From contig NZ_JACHXU010000004.1 of the NCBI RefSeq assembly GCF_014192335.1, positions 186,001 to 250,000 of the forward strand: DNA of 64,000 nt, written 5' to 3'. Source of the stretch: Aporhodopirellula rubra. Its GTDB lineage: Bacteria; Planctomycetota; Planctomycetia; Pirellulales; Pirellulaceae. Positions 37,130-45,086 of this stretch are shown one piece after another; position 1 is the first letter of the stretch; the number at the start of each line of letters is the position of its first letter. The position numbers and the translations under genes are program-made. The notes beneath the pieces were generated by a model. It saw only the letters and a program-made list of their open reading frames with translations. It ran no database searches and was not told the DNA's origin.

Positions 37130-37956
37130 CTCAAATCAATATCGGAAGCACACTCCAATATGATGTGCGACAAACGACAATTTTCCTCTTCAAAATCGCG
37201 GCAGGCTGGTCATCGCACCAACGCGTGCTCAGCGAGCAGCTAAACTTCACGCCCAATCTCGATGTCGAAAATTGCCAGGTCGGCGTTGAAGGCAATCGAT
37301 TGCACCGGGTAATCGTGGAGCCGTGCCAGTTCTCGGTTGATTACCAAGCTACCGTTGAGATCACTCACGAGATCGATCGGCCGGATAGTGTCGGAGAATC
37401 ACGGCCCGCTGATATGCCCGCGGAAGTGCTGACCTACATGAACCCGAGCCGGTACTGCGAAAGCGATCTGCTCGGACGGTTTGCGTTTGAAGAATTCGGG
37501 AATATTGAACGAGGATTTACCCGAGTACAAGCGATCTGCGATTGGGTCTATGAACACTTGGACTACACGCCCGGGAGCACGAACGCGACCACCACCGCAG
37601 CCGATGTGTTGTTGCAACGCACCGGCGTCTGCAGAGACTACGCTCACCTGACGATCACGCTATGTCGCGGCGTGGGCATTCCGGCTCGATATGTTTCCGG
37701 CTACGCGGTTGATCTTCAACCGCCAGACTACCATGGTTTCGTCGAGGCTTTCTTGGATGGTCAGTGGTACCTGTTCGATCCGACACGTTTGGCGTCGACG
37801 GTCGGGCTGGTTCGTATCGGCATCGGTCGCGACGCAGCAGACGTGGCTTTCTCCACCGTCACCGGATCAGCGGTGATGACGCAAAAGAATGTTTGGGCTA
37901 ACTTCGCCGATGCACAGCCCAATGTGAATCAAGTCTCAGCGGTCTCGATTTCCTGA
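37126..37956 (+). CDS. Transglutaminase-like cysteine protein of Anbu operons
   Basis: A 276-residue transglutaminase-fold protein with an N-terminal beta domain (about 1-110; the family-specific bact_transglu_N type) and a papain-like core. The triad is visible: C169 in RTGVCRDYAH, H203 in PDYHGFVEAF and D218 in YLFDPTRLA. No signal peptide is seen, so it is likely cytosolic. ATG 37126 overlaps the Anbu stop by 4 bp, so the two are translationally coupled. Family members cut, transfer or ligate amide bonds; the target is unknown, but the partnership with Anbu is a known genomic association. Confidence 0.9.
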   Translation: MTQINIGSTLQYDVRQTTIFLFKIAAGWSSHQRVLSEQLNFTPNLDVENCQVGVEGNRLHRVIVEPCQFSVDYQATVEITHEIDRPDSVGESRPADMPAEVLTYMNPSRYCESDLLGRFAFEEFGNIERGFTRVQAICDWVYEHLDYTPGSTNATTTAADVLLQRTGVCRDYAHLTITLCRGVGIPARYVSGYAVDLQPPDYHGFVEAFLDGQWYLFDPTRLASTVGLVRIGIGRDAADVAFSTVTGSAVMTQKNVWANFADAQPNVNQVSAVSIS

Positions 37957-38269
37957 CGCGCGAGCCAATCTTGACATGCCGGGATGATGGAGTCGTGATC
38001 GGACGCACTCTTTCACCCGGCCATTCGCGTGGTCGGTCGGCTTCCGTTTCACATTCGTGAAGTCAGATAAGGCATGCTCGTGCCATGGTCAGTCACTCCA
38101 CGCTGCTCTGAACCCGCACGCCGTGCGGAGCGGCAACGAGTGCAACCGACGCGCACTGACATTGCCTCGTCAGAGGTTTAACCGGCCTCCCGTTAGGTCG
38201 CCAGCGCTGGCAACAATCCGACCCTAATCATCACCAAAACACTTTTCCCGCAAACAAGATCAAACTCGT
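37957..38269. other. 313-bp spacer upstream of the OYE gene
   Basis: No gene seen. It holds a short palindrome CCGCACGCCGTGCGG (38114-38128) with no U-tract after it. The segment just before 38270 is A-rich but has no clear promoter. Confidence 0.4.
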
Positions 38270-39349
38270 ATGAGCAAGCTGTTCGAACCGCTGACCCTCA
38301 AAGATGTCACGATGCGAAACCGGATAGCCGTTTCGCCAATGTGTCAGTACTCCTCCAACGACGGGATGCCCAACGACTGGCATTTCGTGCACCTCGGGTC
38401 ACGAGCGGTCGGAGGTGCCGGGTTGGTGGTCGTCGAAGCGACAGCGGTTTCGCCCGATGGCCGAATCAGTCCCGCCGACAGCGGCATCTACACCGACGAT
38501 CACGTCGAACCGTTTGCCAGAATCACTGGGTTCATGGAACAACACGGTGCGGTTTCCGGAATCCAACTCGCCCACGCAGGTCGTAAAGCGAGCGTCCATA
38601 AACCCTGGGAAGGCGACGACTCAATCAGCGAATCGCAGGGCGGGTGGGAAACGATCGCACCGTCGGCAATCGCATTCGGCGAGAACATTACCAAGGTCCC
38701 TCGCCAGATGTCCATCGAAGACATCAAACGGGTTCAATCCGACTTTGTCGCCTCGACGAAACGTGCTCTCGCCGCGGGCTTTCGATTTCTCGAGATTCAC
38801 TTCGCGCACGGCTACTTGGCTCATGAGTTCTACTCGCCGTTGTCGAACCAACGCGAGGACGAGTACGGCGGTTGTTTCGAGAATCGAATCCGATTTTTGA
38901 TGGAAACGTTCACTGCCGTCCGAAACGTTTGGCCAGAAAATCTGCCGTTGGCTGCGAGACTGTCCGTGACCGATTGGATCGACGGAGGGGTCACGGTCGA
39001 GGAATCGATTGAGCTAGTACGACGGTTGAAAGACGCCGGACTCGACATGCTCGACGTCAGCCATGGTTTCGTGACTCCCGGTGTCGACGCAGTCCCATGG
39101 TCACCGGGAATGATGCTGCCACACGCTGAGCGAATCGGCCGCGAAGCCGAAATTGCAACGACAACCAGTTGGCTGATCACTGAACCTGAACAAGCGGAAG
39201 AAGCTGTGTCTTCCGGCCAGGTCGACATGGTGATGTTGGCGAGAGAATTGCTGCGTGACCCCTATTGGCCCTATCACGCGGCAAAAGCACTCCGTGACGA
39301 CGTGGCCAAGGACATTCTCCCGGTGCAATACGCAAGGGCAGTTCAATAG
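38270..39349 (+). CDS. Old yellow enzyme family NADPH dehydrogenase (YqjM-like)
   Basis: FMN-dependent ene-reductase that reduces activated C=C bonds of enals, enones or nitro compounds in the cytosol. The 359-residue TIM barrel has the YqjM-type cysteine in SPMCQYSS (C25), the FMN-contacting region GGAGLVVVEATAV, the histidine in LAHAGRKA (H102), and the active-site EIHFAHGYLAHEF segment with the usual SPLSNQREDEYGG. The C-terminal phosphate-binding region is VDMVMLARELLRDPYWP. Class III/YqjM membership is clear from the Cys and the overall length. It is monocistronic, with hairpins downstream. Confidence 0.95.
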   Translation: MSKLFEPLTLKDVTMRNRIAVSPMCQYSSNDGMPNDWHFVHLGSRAVGGAGLVVVEATAVSPDGRISPADSGIYTDDHVEPFARITGFMEQHGAVSGIQLAHAGRKASVHKPWEGDDSISESQGGWETIAPSAIAFGENITKVPRQMSIEDIKRVQSDFVASTKRALAAGFRFLEIHFAHGYLAHEFYSPLSNQREDEYGGCFENRIRFLMETFTAVRNVWPENLPLAARLSVTDWIDGGVTVEESIELVRRLKDAGLDMLDVSHGFVTPGVDAVPWSPGMMLPHAERIGREAEIATTTSWLITEPEQAEEAVSSGQVDMVMLARELLRDPYWPYHAAKALRDDVAKDILPVQYARAVQ

Positions 39350-39472
39350 GTCACATCACCGCGAGAGGACTCGCAGTCGGATGCCCCCGAAGCAATGCAT
39401 TCTTGTGTAATCACATTTGAACCGATATCGCCACATTCGCGTCGACTCAAAGTTCAGCATTTCTAATGATGA

Positions 39473-39492
39473 AGAGTCCGTTCACAGACTCT
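39473..39492. terminator. Short hairpin in convergent gap
   Basis: Inverted repeat AGAGTC/GACTCT with an 8-base loop, between the OYE gene (plus) and the small lipoprotein (minus). No U-tract on the minus strand. Weak alone, but it stands next to a second hairpin. Confidence 0.3.
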
Positions 39493-39496
39493 CGAT

Positions 39497-39545
39497 TCGC
39501 CAGAATTCAGTCCCTCAAAGTCTGGCGATATTGTCTTCGTTTTTA
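39497..39545 (+). terminator. Hairpin with U-rich tail, likely terminator
   Basis: Perfect 8-bp repeat TCGCCAGA/TCTGGCGA (39497-39504 and 39521-39528) with a 16-base loop, then a T-rich run ending TTCGTTTTTA. In plus orientation it resembles an intrinsic terminator for the OYE gene; the same stem could act on the opposite strand for the lipoprotein. Confidence 0.4.
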
Positions 39546-39553
39546 GTTAACGT

Positions 39554-39748
39554 CTAGCTTTTGGGATCCGCCGAGTATGCAGCCTCGGCCTCTTCGTAGC
39601 CCGCCGCCGCAGCTTTCTCGGACTCTTCGACCATTTGTCGATACTGTTCGATCTCGGAAAGAGATGCCCCTTCGGCAACGTTTGTTGGTTGGGATTCGCC
39701 ACAACCGACAACCAATGCCAACCCTATTAGGATGAATAGCTTTTTCAC
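39554..39748 (-). CDS. Small lipoprotein downstream of second DUF1559 gene
   Basis: A 64-residue predicted lipoprotein starting at GTG 39748. It has a short basic n-region (KK), a hydrophobic segment and lipobox LVVGC, then an acidic helix (SLSEIEQYRQMVEESEKAAA) and an Ala/Glu-rich tail. Upstream ATG starts would put the hydrophobic segment in the middle of the protein. Function unknown. It follows the DUF1559 gene at 40045-41304 in the same direction, separated by 296 bp containing a strong hairpin, which mirrors the arrangement at 21954-23381. Confidence 0.72.
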   Translation of the reverse strand: MKKLFILIGLALVVGCGESQPTNVAEGASLSEIEQYRQMVEESEKAAAAGYEEAEAAYSADPKS

Positions 39749-39934
39749 TTTAAATTTCCGTACACCGATGAAATGGATTACACGTTTTAAGTCACACGTT
39801 GCTGTTGCCCGCCCGACGATGAAGCCGTTTGGATTGGGACTTGACTCGAACGGGCAACCGCGTTCGACCCCAGAAAGACCGGCCAAGCAACTGCGTTTGC
39901 CGGTCGCAATTTAAAAAATCGGGAGGCGAGGACA

Positions 39935-39959
39935 CAGAAAGTACACGAAGTACTTTCTG
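39935..39959 (-). terminator. Strong stem-loop between DUF1559 gene and small lipoprotein
   Basis: Perfect 10-bp inverted repeat CAGAAAGTAC/GTACTTTCTG with a 5-base loop. Read on the minus strand the loop is TTCGT, close to a stable UUCG type. No U-tract follows, so attenuation or protection of the upstream DUF1559 message is as likely as termination. Confidence 0.5.
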
Positions 39960-40044
39960 CGTTCACCTCTAGATTCGAGTGGGGGAAGAGTGATGACAAG
40001 ATCGCTTTTAATGAAGCGGTGCTTCATAACTTCCCCAACATCGA

Positions 40045-41304
40045 CTAGATCTCTTGGTCGATAACCTCTTTGGCCGCACGACTACCCAACGCACCCCACA
40101 AACCCATCTTGCTCTTTCCACCAGGATTGAGCCATTTGTTGATCAACCACTCTGGACGAGTCGTGGCGGTATTCGCGGCACCGCTCTCGATTGAATCAGT
40201 GATGAATTTCACGGCACCGTCAGCCATTAACACGTGCACCCCACCTTGGTGTCGGCTCGATGCACTCCACCATCCGTCGCCGCCGGCATTGAAGCCCGTG
40301 CAGACAGCACTGTTAGGCGGGTTGGCGGTGAAGAAACCAGAGAAGCACTGGTTGTAGTGTGCCCAACGATAACCGCGTCCGTCGGTGGCACCGACCTTTG
40401 CGTAAGACGAAACCCAGAACTGAGGACGAGTCGCATCGATCTCAGGTTCGCAACGGTTCTTAACCGGTGGGATGTCGCGAATCGAACTCCAACCGGAGCC
40501 TTCGGATTGATGGCTCAAGGCGATGGTTCGGTTGTCGCTGTCACCCAGGTCCGTGGCGATTTCACCGGCCGCGATCGTGTTGGCAAGACCGTCCAAGATG
40601 TCACGGAATCGGGTCTTGTTGACGCCGCGAAAAACACCACGCTGCGAAGCACGGCACTCTTCGACGAGGTTCGCCTTGTGTTCCCAGACACCGCCGACGC
40701 GTTGCAGATCGCCTTCGGCACGGTCACAGCAGTCACCCAAACATGCGGCGTAGTTGGTACGACCGAGTGAAGGCAGCCCTTTCCCTGGATCGCTCGGGCA
40801 ACGAAGAGTTGGAATTTCAGTTGCCCACGGGTAGTAGGCAATATCTTCCGGCGTCGGGCCCATCGCGGGGAACGGTGCGCCGGCTGCCCGACGTGCCTGG
40901 ACCGAACCACTCGGGTTCGGCGCCGGTGGCGAATTGCCGAGCGTGTCTTCGTTCATCGGGTTGGAGATCTGTTCCCAGATCGCTTGCTGTTCCATGAAAG
41001 GGGTCAAACCGACGAGGAAGCTGAGCTTACTCATGTTCGACACCTCCGAAGGACGCCACTGGTTCGCAGTGGTGTTGTCGATCGTACCACCACCATGAAC
41101 GGGCAATTGGTTGTATGCGGAGTGGTAATTATGGATGGCCAGACCAATCTGTTTGAAGTTGTTACTACAACTCATCCGACGTGCGGCTTCACGTGCAGCT
41201 TGAACAGCGGGAAGTAACAATCCGACGAGAACACCAATAATGGCGATAACAACGAGCAGCTCAACAAGAGTGAACGCCCGTCGCCTAAGAGAAAAATGGT
41301 TCAT
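40045..41304 (-). CDS. DUF1559 protein with prepilin-type N-terminus, copy 2
   Basis: A 419-residue paralogue of the protein at 22236-23381. It has the N-terminal prepilin motif RRRAFTLVELL, a hydrophobic helix and the AAREAARRMSCSNN block. The C-terminal signature ASSRHQGGVHVLMADGAVKFI and the final WGALGSRAAKE are shared with copy 1. The central region is longer and divergent, with several cysteines (ACLGDCCD). ATG 41304 is preceded on its own strand by AAAAAAGG, a possible weak ribosome site, and further upstream by a sequence identical to the 16S anti-Shine-Dalgarno tail. No sugar genes are next to this copy. Confidence 0.92.
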   Translation of the reverse strand: MNHFSLRRRAFTLVELLVVIAIIGVLVGLLLPAVQAAREAARRMSCSNNFKQIGLAIHNYHSAYNQLPVHGGGTIDNTTANQWRPSEVSNMSKLSFLVGLTPFMEQQAIWEQISNPMNEDTLGNSPPAPNPSGSVQARRAAGAPFPAMGPTPEDIAYYPWATEIPTLRCPSDPGKGLPSLGRTNYAACLGDCCDRAEGDLQRVGGVWEHKANLVEECRASQRGVFRGVNKTRFRDILDGLANTIAAGEIATDLGDSDNRTIALSHQSEGSGWSSIRDIPPVKNRCEPEIDATRPQFWVSSYAKVGATDGRGYRWAHYNQCFSGFFTANPPNSAVCTGFNAGGDGWWSASSRHQGGVHVLMADGAVKFITDSIESGAANTATTRPEWLINKWLNPGGKSKMGLWGALGSRAAKEVIDQEI

Positions 41305-42046
41305 GCGACTACCTTTTTTGAGAAGGAGGTGAGAACGGGGCCAAAAACAACACTACAAGCACCTAACGGCTTGTTAACAACTGACACCATACCGAAATCC
41401 ATCGAGTCTTGTTAACTCAAATCCCACGCTTTGACCATTTTCGATAATATTTTCTCCATCCCTTGCCCAATAGATCTATACATTCAAGCAAAATCGCCGC
41501 TTAACGCGATATTCGAAGACTAATCCGAAGCAAAACGGGCACGAAACCTGCTGAGCGTGGAACCGGCGCTGGTACCGGAAGCGGCACTGCCACGGGAGAA
41601 ACGAGTCAATCATTTGCGGACCGCGCCGCTGGTACACATACCGACCGCAATCGCGGCGGTGAGTCTCGGCCCCTCGCCCAGGCAGCTCGCAAAGAGACGA
41701 GCGAGTGCGGATTCAAACCGGAAAGGGGACAGCGGGCGAATGCTGCCATGTCCGACGCCGATACTGGATTCTTAATAGAACAAAGGCGTGCGCGACGGCA
41801 CCAACCTCGCTGCAGCACCCGCATCGAGTACGAAGGAGGATTGCCTCGCAGTTTGTACCTGACGGTGTTCAGCGCGAATTCCTTGCGTTTGGTTTCCGCA
41901 CCTTCACAATGCGGTGTCTTTCCGCGCCGTTTGGCCAGCAGAATTTCTAAAGCGATACTCTTCGCCGCATATCGCTCCACCTGCGGCCGGAACCGACCGC
42001 GAAGGCACTGAATCTTAACGCGTCAATTGATAACGTTGGTTGCCGA
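41305..42046. other. 742-bp spacer of unknown content
   Basis: Gap between the DUF1559 gene and the alcohol dehydrogenase. Open frames on both strands (41606-41980 minus, 41748-42011 plus, 41557-41775 plus) are rich in Arg/Ser/Pro and show no domain, signal or ribosome site. Two frames on opposite strands stay open together over 41748-41980, as often happens in GC-rich non-coding repeats. It could be a decayed gene or a dispersed lineage-specific element. Confidence 0.4.
41321..41333 (-). promoter_or_regulatory. Anti-Shine-Dalgarno mimic in the DUF1559 leader
   Basis: On the minus strand the leader of the DUF1559 gene contains CTCACCTCCTTCT, matching the 3' tail of 16S rRNA. It lies about 17 bases before ATG 41304 and could pair with the AAGG next to the start. 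Effect unknown; chance is possible. Confidence 0.25.
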
Positions 42047-43057
42047 TCAAACTTCTCGAGTGAGTACCAAACGGTAACGAGGCGATCCGTTTCGAAGCTT
42101 CTCGAATGCTTCGTTGATTTTCGACATCGGGTAAACCTCCGTCATCGGCCGAATATCATGACGGGCGACAAAGTCGAACATCGTTCGGGTTGCCGCGATG
42201 CTGCCCGTCGGCGAGGACGAAAGCGACTTTTGCCCCATGATCATCGGGAACACCGTTGCCTCGATTTTCGGCGCTGCCCCCACCGTGTGCAGTTTGCCGT
42301 GGGGCGCCAACGCCGCGATGTACGCGTCCCATGGCAACTCAGCGTCGGTGGTGTTGAGAATCAAATCGAAATGACCGGCAACGGACTCGAGTGCACCGTC
42401 CTCTCCGGTCGCGAGAAAATGATCCGCGCCGAGCTTTCTTGCCTCCTCCTCTTTCGATCGACTACGCGAAATTGCGGTCACCTCGCACCCCCAAGCATCA
42501 CAAAACTGCAACGCCATGTGCCCCAGTCCTCCAATCCCCACGATTCCGACCTTCGACGTCGGCGAGAGATTGTATTGCAGCAGCGGATTGAACACGGTCA
42601 GCCCGCCACAGAGTAACGGTCCGGCCGAAACCGCATCCACGCCTTCAGGCACCTTAGTCGCCCAACCCCAGTGACAACGGACTCGATCGGCAAATCCGCC
42701 GTGTTGATGTGTGATCGTTCCTTCGGCGGATGGACAGAGATTGTGATCACCCGACATGCACTGATTGCAGTGCATGCAACTGCGGCTAGTCCATCCCAAT
42801 CCCACGCGGTCGCCGAGTTGCAGGTGAGGAACATTGTCCCCCATCGCAGCGACACGCCCGATCACTTCGTGCCCACCGACAAATGGGTACTGCGTTAACT
42901 GCCATTCGTTGTCCAGCATGGACAGGTCACTGTGACAGATTCCGCAGGATTCGACTTCGATTTCGACGTCATGGGTTTGCAATTCACCTGGATCGTATTC
43001 GTACGGTTCAAAGGGACCACCTGATTTGTGTGCGGCGTAGGCTTGGATTTTTTGCAT
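42047..43057 (-). CDS. Zinc-dependent alcohol dehydrogenase, cinnamyl-alcohol-dehydrogenase type
   Basis: Cytosolic NAD(P)-dependent medium-chain dehydrogenase, 336 residues, of the YahK/CAD group that reduces aldehydes. Catalytic zinc ligands are C38 or C41 in SCGICHSD and H63-E64 in GGHEVIG. The structural zinc site has C94, C97, C100 and C108. The nucleotide-binding loop is GIGGLGH. ATG 43057 is used; the frame is open to 43084. It lies divergently next to the biosynthetic region, 406 bp from the exporter operon, but nothing shows that it belongs to it. Confidence 0.93.
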   Translation of the reverse strand: MQKIQAYAAHKSGGPFEPYEYDPGELQTHDVEIEVESCGICHSDLSMLDNEWQLTQYPFVGGHEVIGRVAAMGDNVPHLQLGDRVGLGWTSRSCMHCNQCMSGDHNLCPSAEGTITHQHGGFADRVRCHWGWATKVPEGVDAVSAGPLLCGGLTVFNPLLQYNLSPTSKVGIVGIGGLGHMALQFCDAWGCEVTAISRSRSKEEEARKLGADHFLATGEDGALESVAGHFDLILNTTDAELPWDAYIAALAPHGKLHTVGAAPKIEATVFPMIMGQKSLSSSPTGSIAATRTMFDFVARHDIRPMTEVYPMSKINEAFEKLRNGSPRYRLVLTREV

Positions 43058-43463
43058 CGCGGGCTCCGGTTGTTTGATTAGCAATGCGGCATTGTTATCG
43101 ACTGTCTAGCCGTCCCCACCGAACACGGTTTCCTTGGCCCCGGATACTCACGCAGAAATCCCCGCCGCGACGGTCGAACGACCGCCCAAGATCGACACGA
43201 TCTGCCGGAGCTTCCTCTTAACGGAGCAACGCCCACCGTTTTTCTCGCAGCTCGCCGCCATGTTCCGGCCCCCGGCACTCCCCCCCTCGACGCGACTCTC
43301 CCCCATCTCCCCCATCCTTCCACGTCAAATCAAGGACTGGCCTTGGTTTAGTCGAGTGGGTTTTGCTACACGTCCACACGGGCTAGTCGTCAATTCGACA
43401 CGCCAGATCCCAAACTATCTCGAGAGAGCCAACCAAGTGAATTCCACGAGGGAATAGACGTCC
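43058..43463. other. 406-bp divergent spacer upstream of the exporter operon
   Basis: Divergent gap between the alcohol dehydrogenase and the exporter operon, so it must hold at least the operon promoter. A 107-codon plus-strand frame (43134-43457) ends 6 bp before the exporter ATG but has no recognisable features. No clear promoter hexamers. Confidence 0.4.
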
Positions 43464-45086
43464 ATGAATCTCTTTTTCCTCATGCTTCGATCATCGTGGA
43501 AGGCGAGCCTCGCTTCGGTGGTGCTCGGCGGTGCCAGCGGTCTCGCGACGTTGGCATTGATTACGCTGATTCACAAATCGTTTTCCAACGAGGGAATGCA
43601 GTCAACGGTATTACCTGCATTGTTTGTCGCTGCATGCGTGGCCGTGTTGGTACTGCAGATCCTTTCGAAATGCATTTTGACGCGATTGTCCCAGTCAACT
43701 GCTGCCCGTTTGCAATTCGAATTGTGCAACAGGATCATGGCGGCACCACTGCCCGAACTCGAATCGGTCGGCCCTCACCGGCTGCTGGGAACCTTGCAAG
43801 GCGACGTCGGTGCCATCACCGGGGCCCTGTCCAATTTCCCATCCGTCTGCGCCAGCGCGATGGTTTTGGTCAGCGGAATCGGTTATCTCGCGAACCTTTC
43901 GATCCCGCTGGCGTTTTGCACGGTGTTCATGGCATCGATCGCCGTCGCCAGTTATCTCGCCGGGGTTCACTGGGCGAACTATCACCTTCGACGCGCTCGT
44001 GAAGACCGAGACGAAGTCACCAAACAACTTCAAGCGATGGTGTTTGGCATCAAGGAGCTCAAAGCAAACAATCGTCGGTGCATCGACTTCATCTATGAAG
44101 TCCTTTTGCCCGCCGACACGGCCATGCGACAGCGTTTGATCAAGGGCACCGACATTCTCGGTGGCGCCCATACCTGGGGACGATTGTCGCTGTTCATTGG
44201 CATCGGACTACTGATCTTCGTTTGGCCACGGATGTGGACCGTCACGCCAGAAACATTGATGGGCTACACGCTGACCATCATCTATCTGACGAGTCCGTTG
44301 GACAACATCCTCGGTTGGTTACCGGCTCTGAATCACGCGGCGATTTCGCTCAACAAGATCAACGCACTCGGGCTCATGATCGACCCCGCCAAGGCGCCCG
44401 TGGTCAACTCCGCCGACACGGGATTCCGTAGCATCGAAATGCGAGACATCTCGTATTCGTATCAATCGCCGATCGAAGGTGAGACCGGCTTTCATTTGGG
44501 ACCGATCGACATGCAGATCCGTCCTGGCGAAGCGTTATTCATCGTCGGAGGCAACGGGTGTGGGAAAACCACACTTGCCAAGATTCTCACCGGCCTTTAT
44601 CCGGCACACTCGGGTGAAATTCTTGTCGACCGACACGTGATCGATAACGCGTCGATGGGAGATTACCGGCAACTCTTCTCGACCGTGTTTGTCGAAGGAC
44701 ATTTGTTCGATCGCTTGCTCGGCAACGACCTGAACCCGATGTTGCTGCGACACTGGGCCCACCGCCTGGGGATAGAAGACAAGGTTGATTTCGAAACCGG
44801 CCAACTGAAAACCTACAAACTATCCCGCGGTCAACACAAACGTCTCGCGATGCTGGTCGCATGCATGGACCAACGCCCCGTGTTCGTTTTTGACGAATGG
44901 GCCGCCGAACAAGACCCGACGTTCAAGGAAATTTTCTACCGCGAGATCGTGCCGGAATTGAAACAGAAGGGACGTGCCGTCGTGGCGATCACTCACGACG
45001 ACCGGTACTTCTTTGCGGCTGACCGTGTGGTGAAGATTGTCGACGGGAAAGTCGAAACCACGACCAACGAAAGAATGGTAGCATGA
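43464..45086 (+). CDS. Cyclic-peptide/siderophore ABC exporter (PvdE/SyrD-like)
   Basis: A 540-residue half-transporter with fused membrane and ATPase domains, resembling the cyclic peptide transporter family (TIGR01194 type) that includes PvdE, which moves a pyoverdine precursor to the periplasm. Six hydrophobic segments lie in residues about 15-290. The ATPase has Walker A GGNGCGKTT (about 361-369), signature LSRGQHKRLAM, Walker B VFVFDEWAAEQDP (about 472) and H-loop ITHDDR. The signature is the unusual form typical of this family. The stop overlaps the next gene (ATGA, 45083-45086), so exporter and adaptor are coupled. Confidence 0.87.
   Translation: MNLFFLMLRSSWKASLASVVLGGASGLATLALITLIHKSFSNEGMQSTVLPALFVAACVAVLVLQILSKCILTRLSQSTAARLQFELCNRIMAAPLPELESVGPHRLLGTLQGDVGAITGALSNFPSVCASAMVLVSGIGYLANLSIPLAFCTVFMASIAVASYLAGVHWANYHLRRAREDRDEVTKQLQAMVFGIKELKANNRRCIDFIYEVLLPADTAMRQRLIKGTDILGGAHTWGRLSLFIGIGLLIFVWPRMWTVTPETLMGYTLTIIYLTSPLDNILGWLPALNHAAISLNKINALGLMIDPAKAPVVNSADTGFRSIEMRDISYSYQSPIEGETGFHLGPIDMQIRPGEALFIVGGNGCGKTTLAKILTGLYPAHSGEILVDRHVIDNASMGDYRQLFSTVFVEGHLFDRLLGNDLNPMLLRHWAHRLGIEDKVDFETGQLKTYKLSRGQHKRLAMLVACMDQRPVFVFDEWAAEQDPTFKEIFYREIVPELKQKGRAVVAITHDDRYFFAADRVVKIVDGKVETTTNERMVA

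Noticed and set aside
38114-38128. Palindrome CCGCACGCCGTGCGG considered as terminator
   Set aside because: No gene ends close by and there is no U-tract; a 5-bp stem is not enough evidence.
41323-41332. Perfect plus-strand Shine-Dalgarno AAGGAGGTGA
   Set aside because: No start codon lies 4-15 bases after it and no plus-strand gene follows, so it is better read as the complement of an anti-Shine-Dalgarno element in the DUF1559 leader.
41606-41980. 124-codon minus-strand frame
   Set aside because: Arg/Ser-rich, no conserved motif, and an equally long frame is open on the other strand.
43134-43457. 107-codon plus-strand frame before the exporter
   Set aside because: Ends 6 bp before the exporter but has proline/serine-rich random composition and no ribosome site.
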